64,000 bases of DNA from Calothrix sp. NIES-4105. GTDB lineage: Bacteria; Cyanobacteriota; Cyanobacteriia; Cyanobacteriales; Nostocaceae. The translations under genes were made by a program, and so were the position numbers. Of the stretch, positions 7,099 through 15,715 are shown piece after piece (the stretch's first letter is position 1; each line of letters starts with the position of its first letter). The notes below the pieces were generated by a model that did no database searches, was not told the origin of the DNA, and saw only the letters and a program-made list of their open reading frames with translations. The stretch covers positions 8,733,717 to 8,797,716 of the forward strand of contig NZ_AP018290.1 of assembly GCF_002368415.1 (NCBI RefSeq), read 5' to 3'.

Positions 7099-8670
7099 AT
7101 GCAAATTGTAACTAAAAATAAAAAACTAGAATATGGAGATTTTCAAACACCGTTAGAACTTTGTATACTAGTTTGTCAAAAATTAGTTAAACTTAATGTT
7201 AATCCTGATGTTATTCTTGAACCCACGTGTGGAGTTGGTAATTTTATTGATGCTGCTGCAAAATCATTTAAATCAGCAAAGCATATAATAGGTGTAGAAG
7301 CTAACCCATGTTATTTAGAACAGTTTGATAAAAGAAAAAAAATATTACCTGATATAGCGATTAATATCAAACAAGCAGATTTTTTTTAATTTGATTGGTC
7401 GTCACTTATAAATAGTATCAATAGTAATATTCTTGTGCTGGGTAACTTCCCTTGGGTAACAAATTCACGACAAGGGTGTATTGAAGGTGTAAATTTGCCT
7501 AGTAAAACAAACTTTCAGAAACATCATGGTTTAGAGGCAATTACAGGTAAAAGTAATTTTGATATTTCAGAATGGATGTTAATACAGGTTGCTCATTGGT
7601 TACAAAACCGTGATGCTGACTTGGCAATGCTTTGTAAAACCTCTGTTGCTCGAAAATTATTAAATTATCTTTATGCTAACCAGCTTAATCTTTGTGACTG
7701 TGCGACTTATAGTATAGATGCTAAAAAATACTTTGGCGCCAGTGTTGAAGCATGTTTACTAGTCTGTCAATTTGGCTCAAGTGCAAAAAACTATTTTTGT
7801 AATGTCTTTTCTAGTCTCGACAGTCCATTGTCTCATCGAATTGGTTACTGTAATAATATTTTAGTTAAAGATATAGATAGTTTTAAAGAGCTAAATTACC
7901 TGTATGATACTAATCCTACAACACAATGGCGTTCTGGAATTAAACATGATTGTTCTAATGTGATGGAACTTCGGCGCCATCATGATAAGTATATAAATGG
8001 TTTTGGAGAAGTTGTAGATATAGAAGATACTTATATCTATCCTCTTATCAAAGGTTCTGATGTTGCTCAAAATCGTTTAAATACTGAAAAATATACTATT
8101 GTTACTCAAAAAAATGTAGGCGAATCAACTGAGCATATTAAAGACATTGCTCCTAAGACTTGGGCATATTTAGAACATTATGCAAGTTATTTAGACAATA
8201 GAAAAAGTAAGATATATCAAAACAATCCCCGTTTTTCGATTTTTGGAGTTGGCACCTATACTTTTGCAAGTTGGAAGATAGCTATTTGTGGACTGTATAA
8301 AAAATTAGAGTTTAGACTTGTTGGGAAAATAGGTAATAAACCTGTTGTCTTCGATGACACAGTTTACTTTCTCAGCTTTGATGAGGAGAAAGCAGCATGT
8401 GAAACATTTGAGCTTTTAAACTCAAAACAAGTAATAGCTTTTTATTCATCCCAAATATTCTGGGACGATAAGCGTCCAATAAAATCTAATATCCTAAATA
8501 GTCTTAATATGAGAAGACTTTTGGAGAATGAGAAATCCCCCCCTGCCCCCCTTAATAAGCAGGCGCAATTACGTTTAGCGCAACAGTTGAAACCCAAGCT
8601 TAGGAATAATAATAGTATCCTGAAGCTCTTCGGGGCAAGGAACCGGGGGCGCACTCGGAGCGCGTCTTGA
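7099..8670 (+). pseudogene. N6-adenine-type DNA methyltransferase, interrupted by an in-frame stop
   Basis: The N-terminal 96 residues contain DFQTPLELC and the SAM-binding motif I (EPTCGVGNF, about 42-50). A TAA at 7387-7389 ends this part, but the same frame continues with FDWSSLINSINSNILVLGNFPWVTN, where NFPW is the NPPY-type catalytic motif IV, and then 400 more residues. One nonsense event therefore split a methyltransferase of about 523 codons. It lies after a run of eight T; compensating indels or a substitution would both explain it. The C-terminus (SPPAPLNKQAQLR onward) is read through a poly-C dispersed repeat, so the 3' end is also damaged. The 7435 GTG frame could in principle make the second part alone, without motif I. 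Confidence 0.8.
8528..8565. repeat. Poly-C dispersed repeat unit inside the 3' end of the methyltransferase
   Basis: AAATCCCCCCCTGCCCCCCT is the same word that forms the arms of the elements at 25388-25499 and 42424-42508. It is read in frame and gives the methyltransferase a Pro-rich artificial tail. Confidence 0.6.
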
Positions 8671-8910
8671 TTTTACCAGTAAGCTAAAATCAAGGATCGC
8701 AACCTCAATATAATTGGTATTAAACAGGGTCGCGAAATTTATTCAAGCTTAAAGAGTGTTAATTCTAGAATCTTAATTATATTATGAAAAGTATTAGCAT
8801 CCTCTAGGTTGTTTAAATATTAACAAATATTTCGATATATTCAAAAAGCTTGATTATTTTTTGAGAAAAATATATAATACTTACAAGCGCCAAAAAAAAG
8901 GTGTTAAGAT

Positions 8911-10538
8911 ATGGCATTAAAGAAACAAAAAGGTCATTTTCAAGTTAACGAGTCAATTCTCGCTACTGTCGAGACTAAGAATCCTGAGTATGTGAAACTA
9001 ACACAGCAACTCTTTAACTCAACTGTGATGTTTTATGTATCTAAAATGTCTGAAAATCTTTCATTATTTCTTGAGACTTCAAATGATGGTCTTTACAAAG
9101 TCTACGAAAAGCTAATTAACTCTAACTTAGAATTAAAGGCGGCTCGCATTCCTCAAGACCTCAGACGTGCTGCAATCAAAAAAGCTGCTGGTGTTGTCAA
9201 GTCTTGGCACGCGAATTATCAACGTTGGAAAAAACATATTGAGAATTCCCAACGGTGTAAAACTCTTAAAAAACGTACAAGATTAAAGAAAAAAGCAGGT
9301 AAACCGCCAGTTCTGCCAAAATCTACTAATTTTCCAATACACATTTATTCCAAGATGTTCAAATGTGACACTGGAAAAAGTTTGGTTGTGAAATTATGGA
9401 CAGGCAAGACCTGGATTTTTGAGAAAATTGAATATGCGATAAGGGAACTCCCTGACGGTTACGTTAAGGGAACGTTTTCTTTAATTTACTCTGAATCTCA
9501 ACTCAAACTTGTTTGGGTAATTCAAAAAAATACACCGTCAAAAGGAACAATAATAGACCACATTAAAGCGAATGGGAAACTCCGAGTTTTTAGTATTGAT
9601 CTAAACTTAGATGACCCGATAGTTTTAGGTAAAGTTTTAGAAAGTAGCGAAGATACGAGCGTTGTTGTAGAGTTAGCCACTTTACGGATAAAAGGAAACA
9701 ATCGACTTAATCATCGAAGGCGCGCGCTACCTTGGATTCATTGCTAAAGCTAAAGGGTTAACTAATACTCATACCGAGCTTGGTAGTATTGTCAACACTG
9801 ATATGTGTCGTAATTGGTGGAAGAGAATCAAAAATTTAGAAAAGGAAATCGTCGAACAAGTTTCTAACCAAGTTGTTGATTTTTCACATCAATACGGTTG
9901 CCAAATTATCGTTTTTGAAAACTTAAAATCTTTAAAGCCTAATCACAAAAAGTACTCGGTTCGTAGTAATATAAAACGTTCAAATTGGGTAGCTAAAAAG
10001 ATTCAAAAACGTACTCAAGAGAAAGCTTTAAATCAATATTCGATTTATACGACTCGTGTGAACCCGCGATACACTAGCGTCACCGATGCAGTTAATGGTG
10101 ATAAGTGTTTGCGTGGTCAACAAGTGGGTTCTCTTAATCTTTATCTCTGGCGTGAAACCGGACTTGGCAAATTGGTTAAGTCCAAAAATGGCAAGATTTA
10201 TGATGCGCTACTATAACGCGGCACTTAATATCGGCCTCAAATACCTAGCCGCAAAGTTTCAAAAGCCTATGATGTATAAGCCTCAAGGTTTAGATGCTGT
10301 GGCAATAAGTTGGCTACCTTACACAGCAGAATCGCGGAAACGTGGTGGCGATGCCCAGTTGGTATGTCCTGAGTTTAAGCAATGCTTAAGAGTTTACCTC
10401 ATCAATCAAGTAGCTGCTAGTTCAGTCGTCTTGGATGTAGGTGTAGAGGATAAGCCGCGAAAAAAAGCACCGAATGTAGGAGAAGTCCGATTTGTTCCTA
10501 TTTTCGATTACCACACCCACAAAATGTTTATCTCATAA
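8911..10538 (+). pseudogene. tnpB: TnpB-type RNA-guided nuclease / IS605 OrfB family, decayed
   Basis: Three overlapping frames together make one TnpB-like protein of roughly 540 residues. The RuvC-I motif FSIDLNLDD (Asp at about 230) and RuvC-II IVFENLKSLK are visible. The third segment YNAALNIGLKY has Ala where the catalytic Asp of NADLN normally sits, and the zinc-finger cysteines are mostly gone (TSVTDAVNGDKCL). A net +1 frameshift occurs at the CGCGCGC near 9721-9727 (RYLGFIAKAKG follows in the new frame), and another +1 at GATGCGCTAC near 10203. No tnpA is nearby. No GGCGCC occurs between 7980 and 10557, in line with foreign origin. Confidence 0.85.
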
Positions 10539-10647
10539 GGCAGCGAGAATTGAGCAGGCGCCTACGAGGCATTTTGGCGTAACCTGTTATTTATAGGATA
10601 TGTGGCTCAAGTACGAGCAAAGTTTAACAAAGGCAGGTTACGATTCA

Positions 10648-11235
10648 ATGGCTTATTCCTGGTTTAAAGCATTTCACATTATTGGCGTAGTGGTTTGGTT
10701 CGCTGGGTTGTTTTACTTAGTACGTTTGTTCATTTACCATATTGAGGCTGAACAAGAACCTGAACCAGCAAAAACGATACTTCAAAACCAGTATCAAATT
10801 ATGGAGAAGCGTCTCTACAACATCATCACTACTCCTGGGATGTTGGTGACTGTCGCTTGTGCTGTTGGGTTGCTCGTTACTCAACCTGACTGGTTACATC
10901 AAACTTGGTTACACGTCAAACTTGGTTTTGTTGTATTGTTACTAGGCTATCACCATTACTGCAAACGGTTGATGAAGCAACTTGAAGCGGGAACCTGTAA
11001 ATGGACAAGTAAACAAATGCGCGCGCTTAATGAGGCGCCGACTCTTTTACTAGTCGCTATTGTATTACTCGCAGTGTTTAAAAACAGCTTACCCACAGAT
11101 ACAACCGTCTGGGTTATTTTTGGTCTTGTTGTTCTCATGGCTGTTACTATCCAGCTTTATGCTCGAAAACGGCGCCTTGATAAAGAAAAAGAATTAGCGC
11201 AAGTGGCACCTCAACAACTTCAAGAACAAGCGTAA
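10648..11235 (+). CDS. hemJ: Protoporphyrinogen IX oxidase HemJ (UPF0093/CopD-like membrane protein)
   Basis: The product has 195 residues. It begins MAYSWFKAFHIIGVVVWFAG, the conserved start of cyanobacterial HemJ with the His at residue 10, and has four hydrophobic segments (about 5-28, 65-83, 92-107, 135-167). HemJ oxidises protoporphyrinogen IX to protoporphyrin IX, feeding haem and chlorophyll synthesis. I chose the ATG at 10648 over 10600 because family members begin at this residue; the upstream 16 codons look like leader sequence. The C-terminal tail is charged and Gln-rich. Confidence 0.92.
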   Translation: MAYSWFKAFHIIGVVVWFAGLFYLVRLFIYHIEAEQEPEPAKTILQNQYQIMEKRLYNIITTPGMLVTVACAVGLLVTQPDWLHQTWLHVKLGFVVLLLGYHHYCKRLMKQLEAGTCKWTSKQMRALNEAPTLLLVAIVLLAVFKNSLPTDTTVWVIFGLVVLMAVTIQLYARKRRLDKEKELAQVAPQQLQEQA

Positions 11236-11400
11236 TCAAAGTTAAGAGTTAGGAGTTAGGAATTAGGAGTTATCAGTGATGAGAATTGTAGGGTGGGCAG
11301 TGCCCACCTTACGATTTAGGAGTTATGAGTTGTAAATTATTACTCAGCACTCAGCACTTAGCACTCTTCACTCTTAAAATGTCATACATTAAGAAATGTA
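11236..11400. repeat. Dispersed repeats: GAGTTAGGAG units, GTGGGCAGTGCCCAC palindrome, CACTCAGCACTCAGC units
   Basis: The intergenic DNA after hemJ consists of the direct repeat GTTAGGAGTTAGGAATTAGG, a palindromic GGTGGGCAGTGCCCACC unit and the CACTCAGCACTCAGCAC unit. Relatives flank acpP (45275-45440). Confidence 0.75.
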
Positions 11401-11431
11401 AATCTTAATTTTGACATCTCGCGCGCTCATT

Positions 11432-11914
11432 ATGTCCGACAAAGCTTTAGGTACACCTCGTCCCCTGTGGAAAGTAATATCTCTGTCTGTGGTTACGTTA
11501 ACGCTATACTACGGCTGGTACAAATGGATTATTCAGGAAGAACTACGTAATTATAAAGGTAGCGGTTGGTCGGGGACACTATGTTTGGCGCCGTTTGTTC
11601 TAGGTGTGGCAGTTCCTCAACTATTACGAATATTTGACCCAGATGTACCAGGATGGTTTGGTTGGTTTTCGTTACTGGGTATTGCTTGGATTTATATTGT
11701 TCAGTTTCGGTTGTACCGAGATGTTAACGAATTATACCGTGAAGCTGGGATGAAAGAACCATTAGTAGTTTGGTGGTTATTTATACCAGGTTTCAATTTA
11801 ATTGTCGGATTAAGACAAATTTATTTTTTAAGTCAATATTGGGCAAAGCAACAAGGTATTATTGTTAATGATGTAGTTGCTGATAAGATTCCATTTTTGT
11901 CTGCTAATGCATAA
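11432..11914 (+). CDS. DUF4234-like membrane protein
   Basis: The product has 160 residues from the ATG at 11432; the frame extends to a TTG at 11411. At least four hydrophobic segments are visible: VISLSVVTLTLYYGWYKW near the N-terminus, then CLAPFVLGVAVP, WFSLLGIAWIYIVQF and VVWWLFIPGFNLIVG. The small size, the YYGWYKW motif after the first helix and the later IPGFN are reminiscent of DUF4234 proteins, whose role is unknown. It is monocistronic between two repeat clusters. Confidence 0.6.
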   Translation: MSDKALGTPRPLWKVISLSVVTLTLYYGWYKWIIQEELRNYKGSGWSGTLCLAPFVLGVAVPQLLRIFDPDVPGWFGWFSLLGIAWIYIVQFRLYRDVNELYREAGMKEPLVVWWLFIPGFNLIVGLRQIYFLSQYWAKQQGIIVNDVVADKIPFLSANA

Positions 11915-12066
11915 AATATTGAGAATAAAATAACCACGCTCGTCACAAAGGTCACATAATCCGCTCGTATTTCCCGTTATCCGAAGGATATCCCGAAGGG
12001 TAGGGTAGAAAACTTCTTACCTTTGTGTTCTTTGTGTTCTTTGTGGTTCATACTAAAAAATTTAAA

Positions 12067-12921
12067 ATGTCACTACCATTATTTACCAACCGTGTAGCTG
12101 TGCTGGCTACTATGCACCAAAAACAGCAAGTCATGGCGCCTATTTTAGAAGAATTAGGCTTAAAGGTTATAGTCCCAGCTAATTTTAATACCGATATATT
12201 CGGTACTTTTACTCGTGAAGTTAAACGACCTGGAACGCAAATTGAAGCTGCACGTATTAAAGCACAAAAAGTATTAGAAATTACTGGCGAAACAATCGCT
12301 GTAGCTAGTGAAGGAAGTTTTGCGCCGCATCCTAGCTTACCTTACATTTCTAGTAATCGCGAAATAGTTATTTTCATTGATAAAGAAAATGATTTAGAGA
12401 TTATTGGCGAGGAGTTTTCAATCGATACTAATCATAGTTATCAAATTATCAATAGTGTTGATGAAGCTTATGAGTTTGCCAGCAAAGTGGGTTTTCCTGA
12501 ACATGGTTTAATTGTAATGTTTGATGAACCTAAGAATAGTAGCGAAGTATTCAAAGGTATTACTACCTTAGACCAACTTACCGAAGCTGTGAATTTTGTA
12601 TTAAGTCATTCTACCACTGGCAAAGCACATATTGAAACTGATATGCGCGCGATGTACAACCCAACGCGAATGAAGAATATTGAGAAAGCTACTCGTAATT
12701 TAATTAGTAAGATAAATAGCTGCTGTCAGAGATGTTCGGCGCCAGGTTTTGAAATTACTCAAAGAATTCAGGGTTTACCTTGTGAATTATGCTATGCTCC
12801 AACGCTTTTAATTAAATCTGTGATTTACCAGTGTAAGAAGTGTGAGTATAAGGAAGAAAAGTTATACCCAGATGGCGCCGAGTTTGCTGACCCAGGTCAA
12901 TGTATGTACTGTAATCCTTGA
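12067..12921 (+). CDS. Conserved cyanobacterial protein with C-terminal zinc-ribbon-like cysteines (DUF6671-like)
   Basis: The product has 284 residues from the ATG at 12067 (MSLPLFTNRVAVLATMHQ). The upstream extension to 12025 is encoded by a dispersed CTTTGTGTTCTTTGTGG repeat and is unlikely to be native. The N-terminal two thirds are alpha/beta-like with ATMHQKQQVM and a GTFTREVKRPGTQIEAARIKA segment. The last 60 residues hold cysteines in CCxxC, CxxC, CxxC and CxxC spacings, so they probably bind two zinc ions. I believe this is the DUF6671 family; its function is unknown. Confidence 0.6.
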   Translation: MSLPLFTNRVAVLATMHQKQQVMAPILEELGLKVIVPANFNTDIFGTFTREVKRPGTQIEAARIKAQKVLEITGETIAVASEGSFAPHPSLPYISSNREIVIFIDKENDLEIIGEEFSIDTNHSYQIINSVDEAYEFASKVGFPEHGLIVMFDEPKNSSEVFKGITTLDQLTEAVNFVLSHSTTGKAHIETDMRAMYNPTRMKNIEKATRNLISKINSCCQRCSAPGFEITQRIQGLPCELCYAPTLLIKSVIYQCKKCEYKEEKLYPDGAEFADPGQCMYCNP

Positions 12922-12923
12922 TT

Positions 12924-13886
12924 TTACCAAAATAAATGATTTAGGAAGTTACGGAACAGTTTGATTCCTGTTGGCTCTTGGTAATGTAAAGGAAGTAAAT
13001 CTTGCATCTTGGAATGCAATTCGTCGCAAACTGCTTGTATTTGCTGTGACTTAGGACGGGTACATTGAGGTAATATTAATGGTTCGCCAATTCTGACTGT
13101 TAACTGTTTGCGGAAAAATAAGTCTTTTGTTCCAATCAATGCTATTGGAACAATTGGTACACCTGAACGTAGAGCATAAATAACGGCGCCTCGTTTTAGG
13201 GGTAATAATTGACCTTCAACATCGCCTAGTTTACCTTCAGGAAATAGCATTACACTTTCATTGCGTGCGAAAATACCTTGAACGATACGGTCTAGTCTTC
13301 GCATTGACTCGATAGAATTACCCTTGGGAACATATTTTTCAATATCATAAGCCAACTCTGCTAAGTCCTTGCGTCCATTTTTCGCTGCTTCTACTACTGC
13401 TATTTCTTCCTTCCACATTCTGTCGAGTGGAATTACTCCTTTGGCAAAATGCAATAATAATCTTTTTCCAACACTGTTATATAATGTACGGGCGTCACCT
13501 AAAATGTGAAAATAAGGCTTGGCTGGTAATTCTGATAGCAGTAGAAACGGGTCGATATGGTTGAGGTGATTAGCTGCAAACAGTACTGGTGTATTTGGTA
13601 TTCTTTCGGGATTTTCAACTTTGACATTAAATAATATGTGGATTAACACACGTAAGACCGCGCGGCGAATTTTTCCACTGATACGATTTTCTCTACCAGT
13701 ATTAATTGCATTTTCCTGTGATGAGAGCGCTTGTTCAATCATTTTGTTACTTTGTTGACAACGCGCGTATGCTACACCCTCACCAGCACGTTTAATTACC
13801 GCTTCTGTTAATTCGGGTAAAGGTTGTTGATATTCGCTTGTTTGTTCTGGCTTTGTCTGCAACATTGATACCATAGCGCTTCTCAC
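12924..13886 (-). CDS. PlsC-type 1-acyl-sn-glycerol-3-phosphate acyltransferase family protein
   Basis: The product has 320 residues. The acyltransferase HX4D motif is NHLNHID at about 106-112, the substrate-binding FPEG is in LFPEGKLGD near 215, and a third block VPIVPIALIG follows. This family acylates lysophosphatidic acid or related acceptors at the inner face of the membrane. Compared with a short PlsC (about 220-240 residues) it has an N-terminal extension of some 70 residues of unknown role. The gene converges with the DUF6671-like gene, with only 2 bp between the stop codons. Confidence 0.85.
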   Translation of the reverse strand: MRSAMVSMLQTKPEQTSEYQQPLPELTEAVIKRAGEGVAYARCQQSNKMIEQALSSQENAINTGRENRISGKIRRAVLRVLIHILFNVKVENPERIPNTPVLFAANHLNHIDPFLLLSELPAKPYFHILGDARTLYNSVGKRLLLHFAKGVIPLDRMWKEEIAVVEAAKNGRKDLAELAYDIEKYVPKGNSIESMRRLDRIVQGIFARNESVMLFPEGKLGDVEGQLLPLKRGAVIYALRSGVPIVPIALIGTKDLFFRKQLTVRIGEPLILPQCTRPKSQQIQAVCDELHSKMQDLLPLHYQEPTGIKLFRNFLNHLFW

Positions 13887-14087
13887 TTACTAATTTTTTA
13901 TATAACTCTTATATATCCAAACTACGCTACCGCTCAACCGACTGATATCTTCACAAGGACAGTTTCCCTTTTGTCCCTAAAACAAAATGTTATTACCTAA
14001 ACACACAATCACAACCACTTGTATCAATGGACAGATCTAAAACTGCCATATAGATATTCAACAACAGGCGCCTCCTTAACTGTCATA

Positions 14088-14154
14088 TAAAAAGCTTCCT
14101 TATCCGGAGACAAGGAAGCAATGGTGTGGTGTGAGGAGCAAACTCAATGTTTGC
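14088..14154 (-). ncRNA. yfr1: Yfr1 small RNA
   Basis: The minus strand reads a 5' hairpin GCAAAC-ATTGA-GTTTGC (14154-14138), then the unpaired block TCCTCACACCACACC, then a strong terminator stem GCTTCCTT...AAGGAAGC (14119-14094) and TTTTTATA. The CTCCTCACACC core between two stem-loops is the hallmark of Yfr1, an abundant cyanobacterial RNA that pairs with mRNAs such as outer-membrane porin messages. Two TATAAT boxes lie just upstream, at about 14170-14155; the more distal one is at the right distance for a start at the first G of the hairpin. Length is about 65 nt, as in other cyanobacteria. Confidence 0.88.
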
Positions 14155-14542
14155 ATTATAGTAATTATACCAAATTAATATGAAGTAGTTATGACATCAA
14201 TGTAAATTTTATTCAATTTACTTAATGGTACCAAAATACTTATTAATACACATATATTACCATGAAGCGTATAAATCAATCGGTGCCTGGTTATTACTAC
14301 ATCAACTACTTATGGTAGATGTAACAAGCTAAAGAAAATCTTAAAACTACTGTAGGTATTGCTGATTTAATGCAAATCTAATTATAAGTATAAGTTACTT
14401 AATGATATCGGAGGCAAATATATAAAGTCTCTTAATCCAGTTATTTGGAAAAATAATGTAACATATTGTTAAATATCTATACTAAATTTTGAAAGCAAAA
14501 ATTAGTACACAAACACTTGAGGTCAGCTAGGAGCCGCTCTTC
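14155..14542. other. Non-coding stretch with no recognised feature beyond the yfr1 promoter
   Basis: Very AT-rich. Apart from the paired TATAAT boxes of yfr1 at its left edge and a possible GGAG ribosome-binding site (about 14530) for the next gene, I see no structured RNA, repeat or reading frame. The 13887-14087 part on the other side of yfr1 is likewise empty. Confidence 0.6.
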
Positions 14543-14545
14543 GTG

Positions 14546-14788
14546 ATGAGTCCGCTGCAAATTATTTCCCAGTTCTTAACTTACAAATTTCCGTGGTGGG
14601 GAATTAGTCAGTTTAAATTTGACCCAAAGTATAACACTTTGTACATGCGTTGTGTCAACCCAGATACAAGAAGAGCAATATTTAAGGAAGCTGCGGCACT
14701 TTCAAATCTGGATATCGGGATTGAACGATTTATAGTTGTATACCCAGGTTATCCGGATATTATTATTCCTTATGCTCACAGCCAGTAA
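14546..14788 (+). CDS. Small conserved hypothetical protein
   Basis: The product has 80 residues. A GGAG lies about 13 bp before the ATG at 14546 (a GTG at 14543 is the alternative). The sequence LTYKFPWWGISQFKFDPKYN, with later FIVVYPGYPDII, has an aromatic-rich N-terminus and no signal peptide or membrane segment. I do not recognise a family. Its clean ribosome-binding site, sense codon usage and own terminator (14807-14834) suggest it is a real gene. Confidence 0.6.
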   Translation: MSPLQIISQFLTYKFPWWGISQFKFDPKYNTLYMRCVNPDTRRAIFKEAAALSNLDIGIERFIVVYPGYPDIIIPYAHSQ

Positions 14789-14806
14789 AGTTATTAAAAC
14801 TAAAAT

Positions 14807-14834
14807 AAGGTTCCCACTATTAAAGGGGAACCTT
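14807..14834 (+). terminator. Stem-loop after the 81-codon gene
   Basis: AAGGTTCCC pairs with GGGAACCTT around a 10-nt loop, followed by ACTTTCT. It is 20 bp past the stop codon of the small gene. The U-tract is weak. Confidence 0.6.
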
Positions 14835-14842
14835 ACTTTCTA

Positions 14843-14914
14843 AGCCCATGACGGGGATTGAACTCGTGACCTCACCCTTACCAAGGGTGTGCTCTACCAC
14901 TGAGCTACATGGGC
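14843..14914 (-). tRNA. tRNA-Thr (GGT)
   Basis: On the minus strand the acceptor GCCCATG (14914-14908) pairs with CATGGGC (14850-14844). The D-arm has AGCTCAGTGGTAGAGC, the anticodon arm ACCCTTGGTAAGGGT gives anticodon GGT, and the T-loop is GTTCAATCC. CCA is not encoded. Length 72 nt. Confidence 0.95.
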
Positions 14915-14920
14915 GTATAT

Positions 14921-14948
14921 GTAGAGACGCGATTAATCGCGTCTCTAC
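14921..14948. repeat. 28-bp palindrome, GTAGAGACGCG family
   Basis: A perfect palindrome: GTAGAGACGCGATT followed by AATCGCGTCTCTAC. It sits between the two tRNA genes. Family members: 15122-15149, 45310-45337, 54621-54648 and 62785-62863. Confidence 0.9.
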
Positions 14949-14956
14949 GTAGAATG

Positions 14957-15037
14957 TGGGCCGAGCTGGATTTGAACCAGCGTAGCTCTCGCAACGGATT
15001 TACAGTCCGTCTCCATTAACCACTCGGACATCGACCC
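14957..15037 (-). tRNA. tRNA-Tyr (GTA)
   Basis: The minus strand reads acceptor GGGTCGA (15037-15031) against TCGGCCC (14964-14958), anticodon arm GACTGTAAATC with anticodon GTA, an extended variable arm (TTGCGAGAGCTACG region) as in class II tRNAs, and T-loop GTTCAAATCC. CCA is not encoded. Confidence 0.95.
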
Positions 15038-15121
15038 AAGTCATCTACGAATATATATAGTAGCACAATGACTAGAAATTACAAGGGGTTGGAAAAAAAA
15101 GTTTTGTATAGGGGTTACGCG

Positions 15122-15149
15122 GTAGAGACGTGATTAATCACGTCTCTAC
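15122..15149. repeat. 28-bp palindrome, GTAGAGACGTG variant
   Basis: GTAGAGACGTGATT with its reverse complement AATCACGTCTCTAC. The two changes relative to 14921-14948 are compensatory (CG to TG on one arm, CA on the other), so the hairpin is preserved. It ends 8 bp before the stop of the DUF937 gene and may serve as its terminator. Confidence 0.85.
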
Positions 15150-15157
15150 GGTAAATA

Positions 15158-15691
15158 TTAGGCTGCGTTGGGGTTGATGAAACGATTTGCGAATTTCATA
15201 ACGTCGCCAAAATCGGTGTCGGAATCTTTATCGCTGTCGAGGAACGAATTTAGTAGGGGGTTTGAGTTACCCCAGGCGCCTGTTTGCGGGGCGCCCATTT
15301 GTAGCATTCCTAAAACGGCTCTTACTATGGTTGGTAAAGCTGACTGTACGAGGTTGGGACTCATGCCAGTTTGTTGTGTAACTGCTTCGCTTATTTGCTG
15401 CATTAACTGCGGTGAAAGCAACGAAGTTAATGCACTACCCGAAGCATCACTTGCAACAACTTGGCTGATTAAGTTTTCTAAGCGACCGCTACCAATTGTT
15501 GCTTGCTGCTGTTTGAGTACAGGACGAATCATATTGCCTACAATTGACATCATGCTTTGCACTTGATTCGGTTGCATTCCTCGGTTCGCTGTCAAACTTT
15601 GAACCGAGTTCATTATAGAAGCAAGTTGACCAACGTTTGCTTGTTGGTCAGGATTATTAACTGCGCTCAAAAGGTCAAAGAAAAGACTCAT
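15158..15691 (-). CDS. DUF937 domain-containing protein
   Basis: The product has 177 residues: MSLFFDLLSAVNNPDQQANVG, then Gln-, Ser- and Met-rich helices with repeated small motifs (LTSLLSPQLMQQISEAVTQQ, VQSALPTIVRAVLGMLQMGA). This matches DUF937 proteins (YidB-like), which are small helical proteins of unknown role. It lies 24 bp downstream of the PBP-DUF4912 gene on the same strand, so the two are probably co-transcribed. The terminal Asp/Ser stretch (DSDKDSDTDFGD) is acidic. The start ATG at 15691 follows an AGGAGG-like sequence on the minus strand. Confidence 0.8.
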   Translation of the reverse strand: MSLFFDLLSAVNNPDQQANVGQLASIMNSVQSLTANRGMQPNQVQSMMSIVGNMIRPVLKQQQATIGSGRLENLISQVVASDASGSALTSLLSPQLMQQISEAVTQQTGMSPNLVQSALPTIVRAVLGMLQMGAPQTGAWGNSNPLLNSFLDSDKDSDTDFGDVMKFANRFINPNAA

Positions 15692-15715
15692 GATAACCTC
15701 CTTTTTAAAACGGAA

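Noticed and set aside
7380-7400. Programmed frameshifting or transcriptional slippage on the T8 run of the methyltransferase
   Set aside because: The downstream part is in the same frame as the upstream part, so a single slip would not bypass the TAA.
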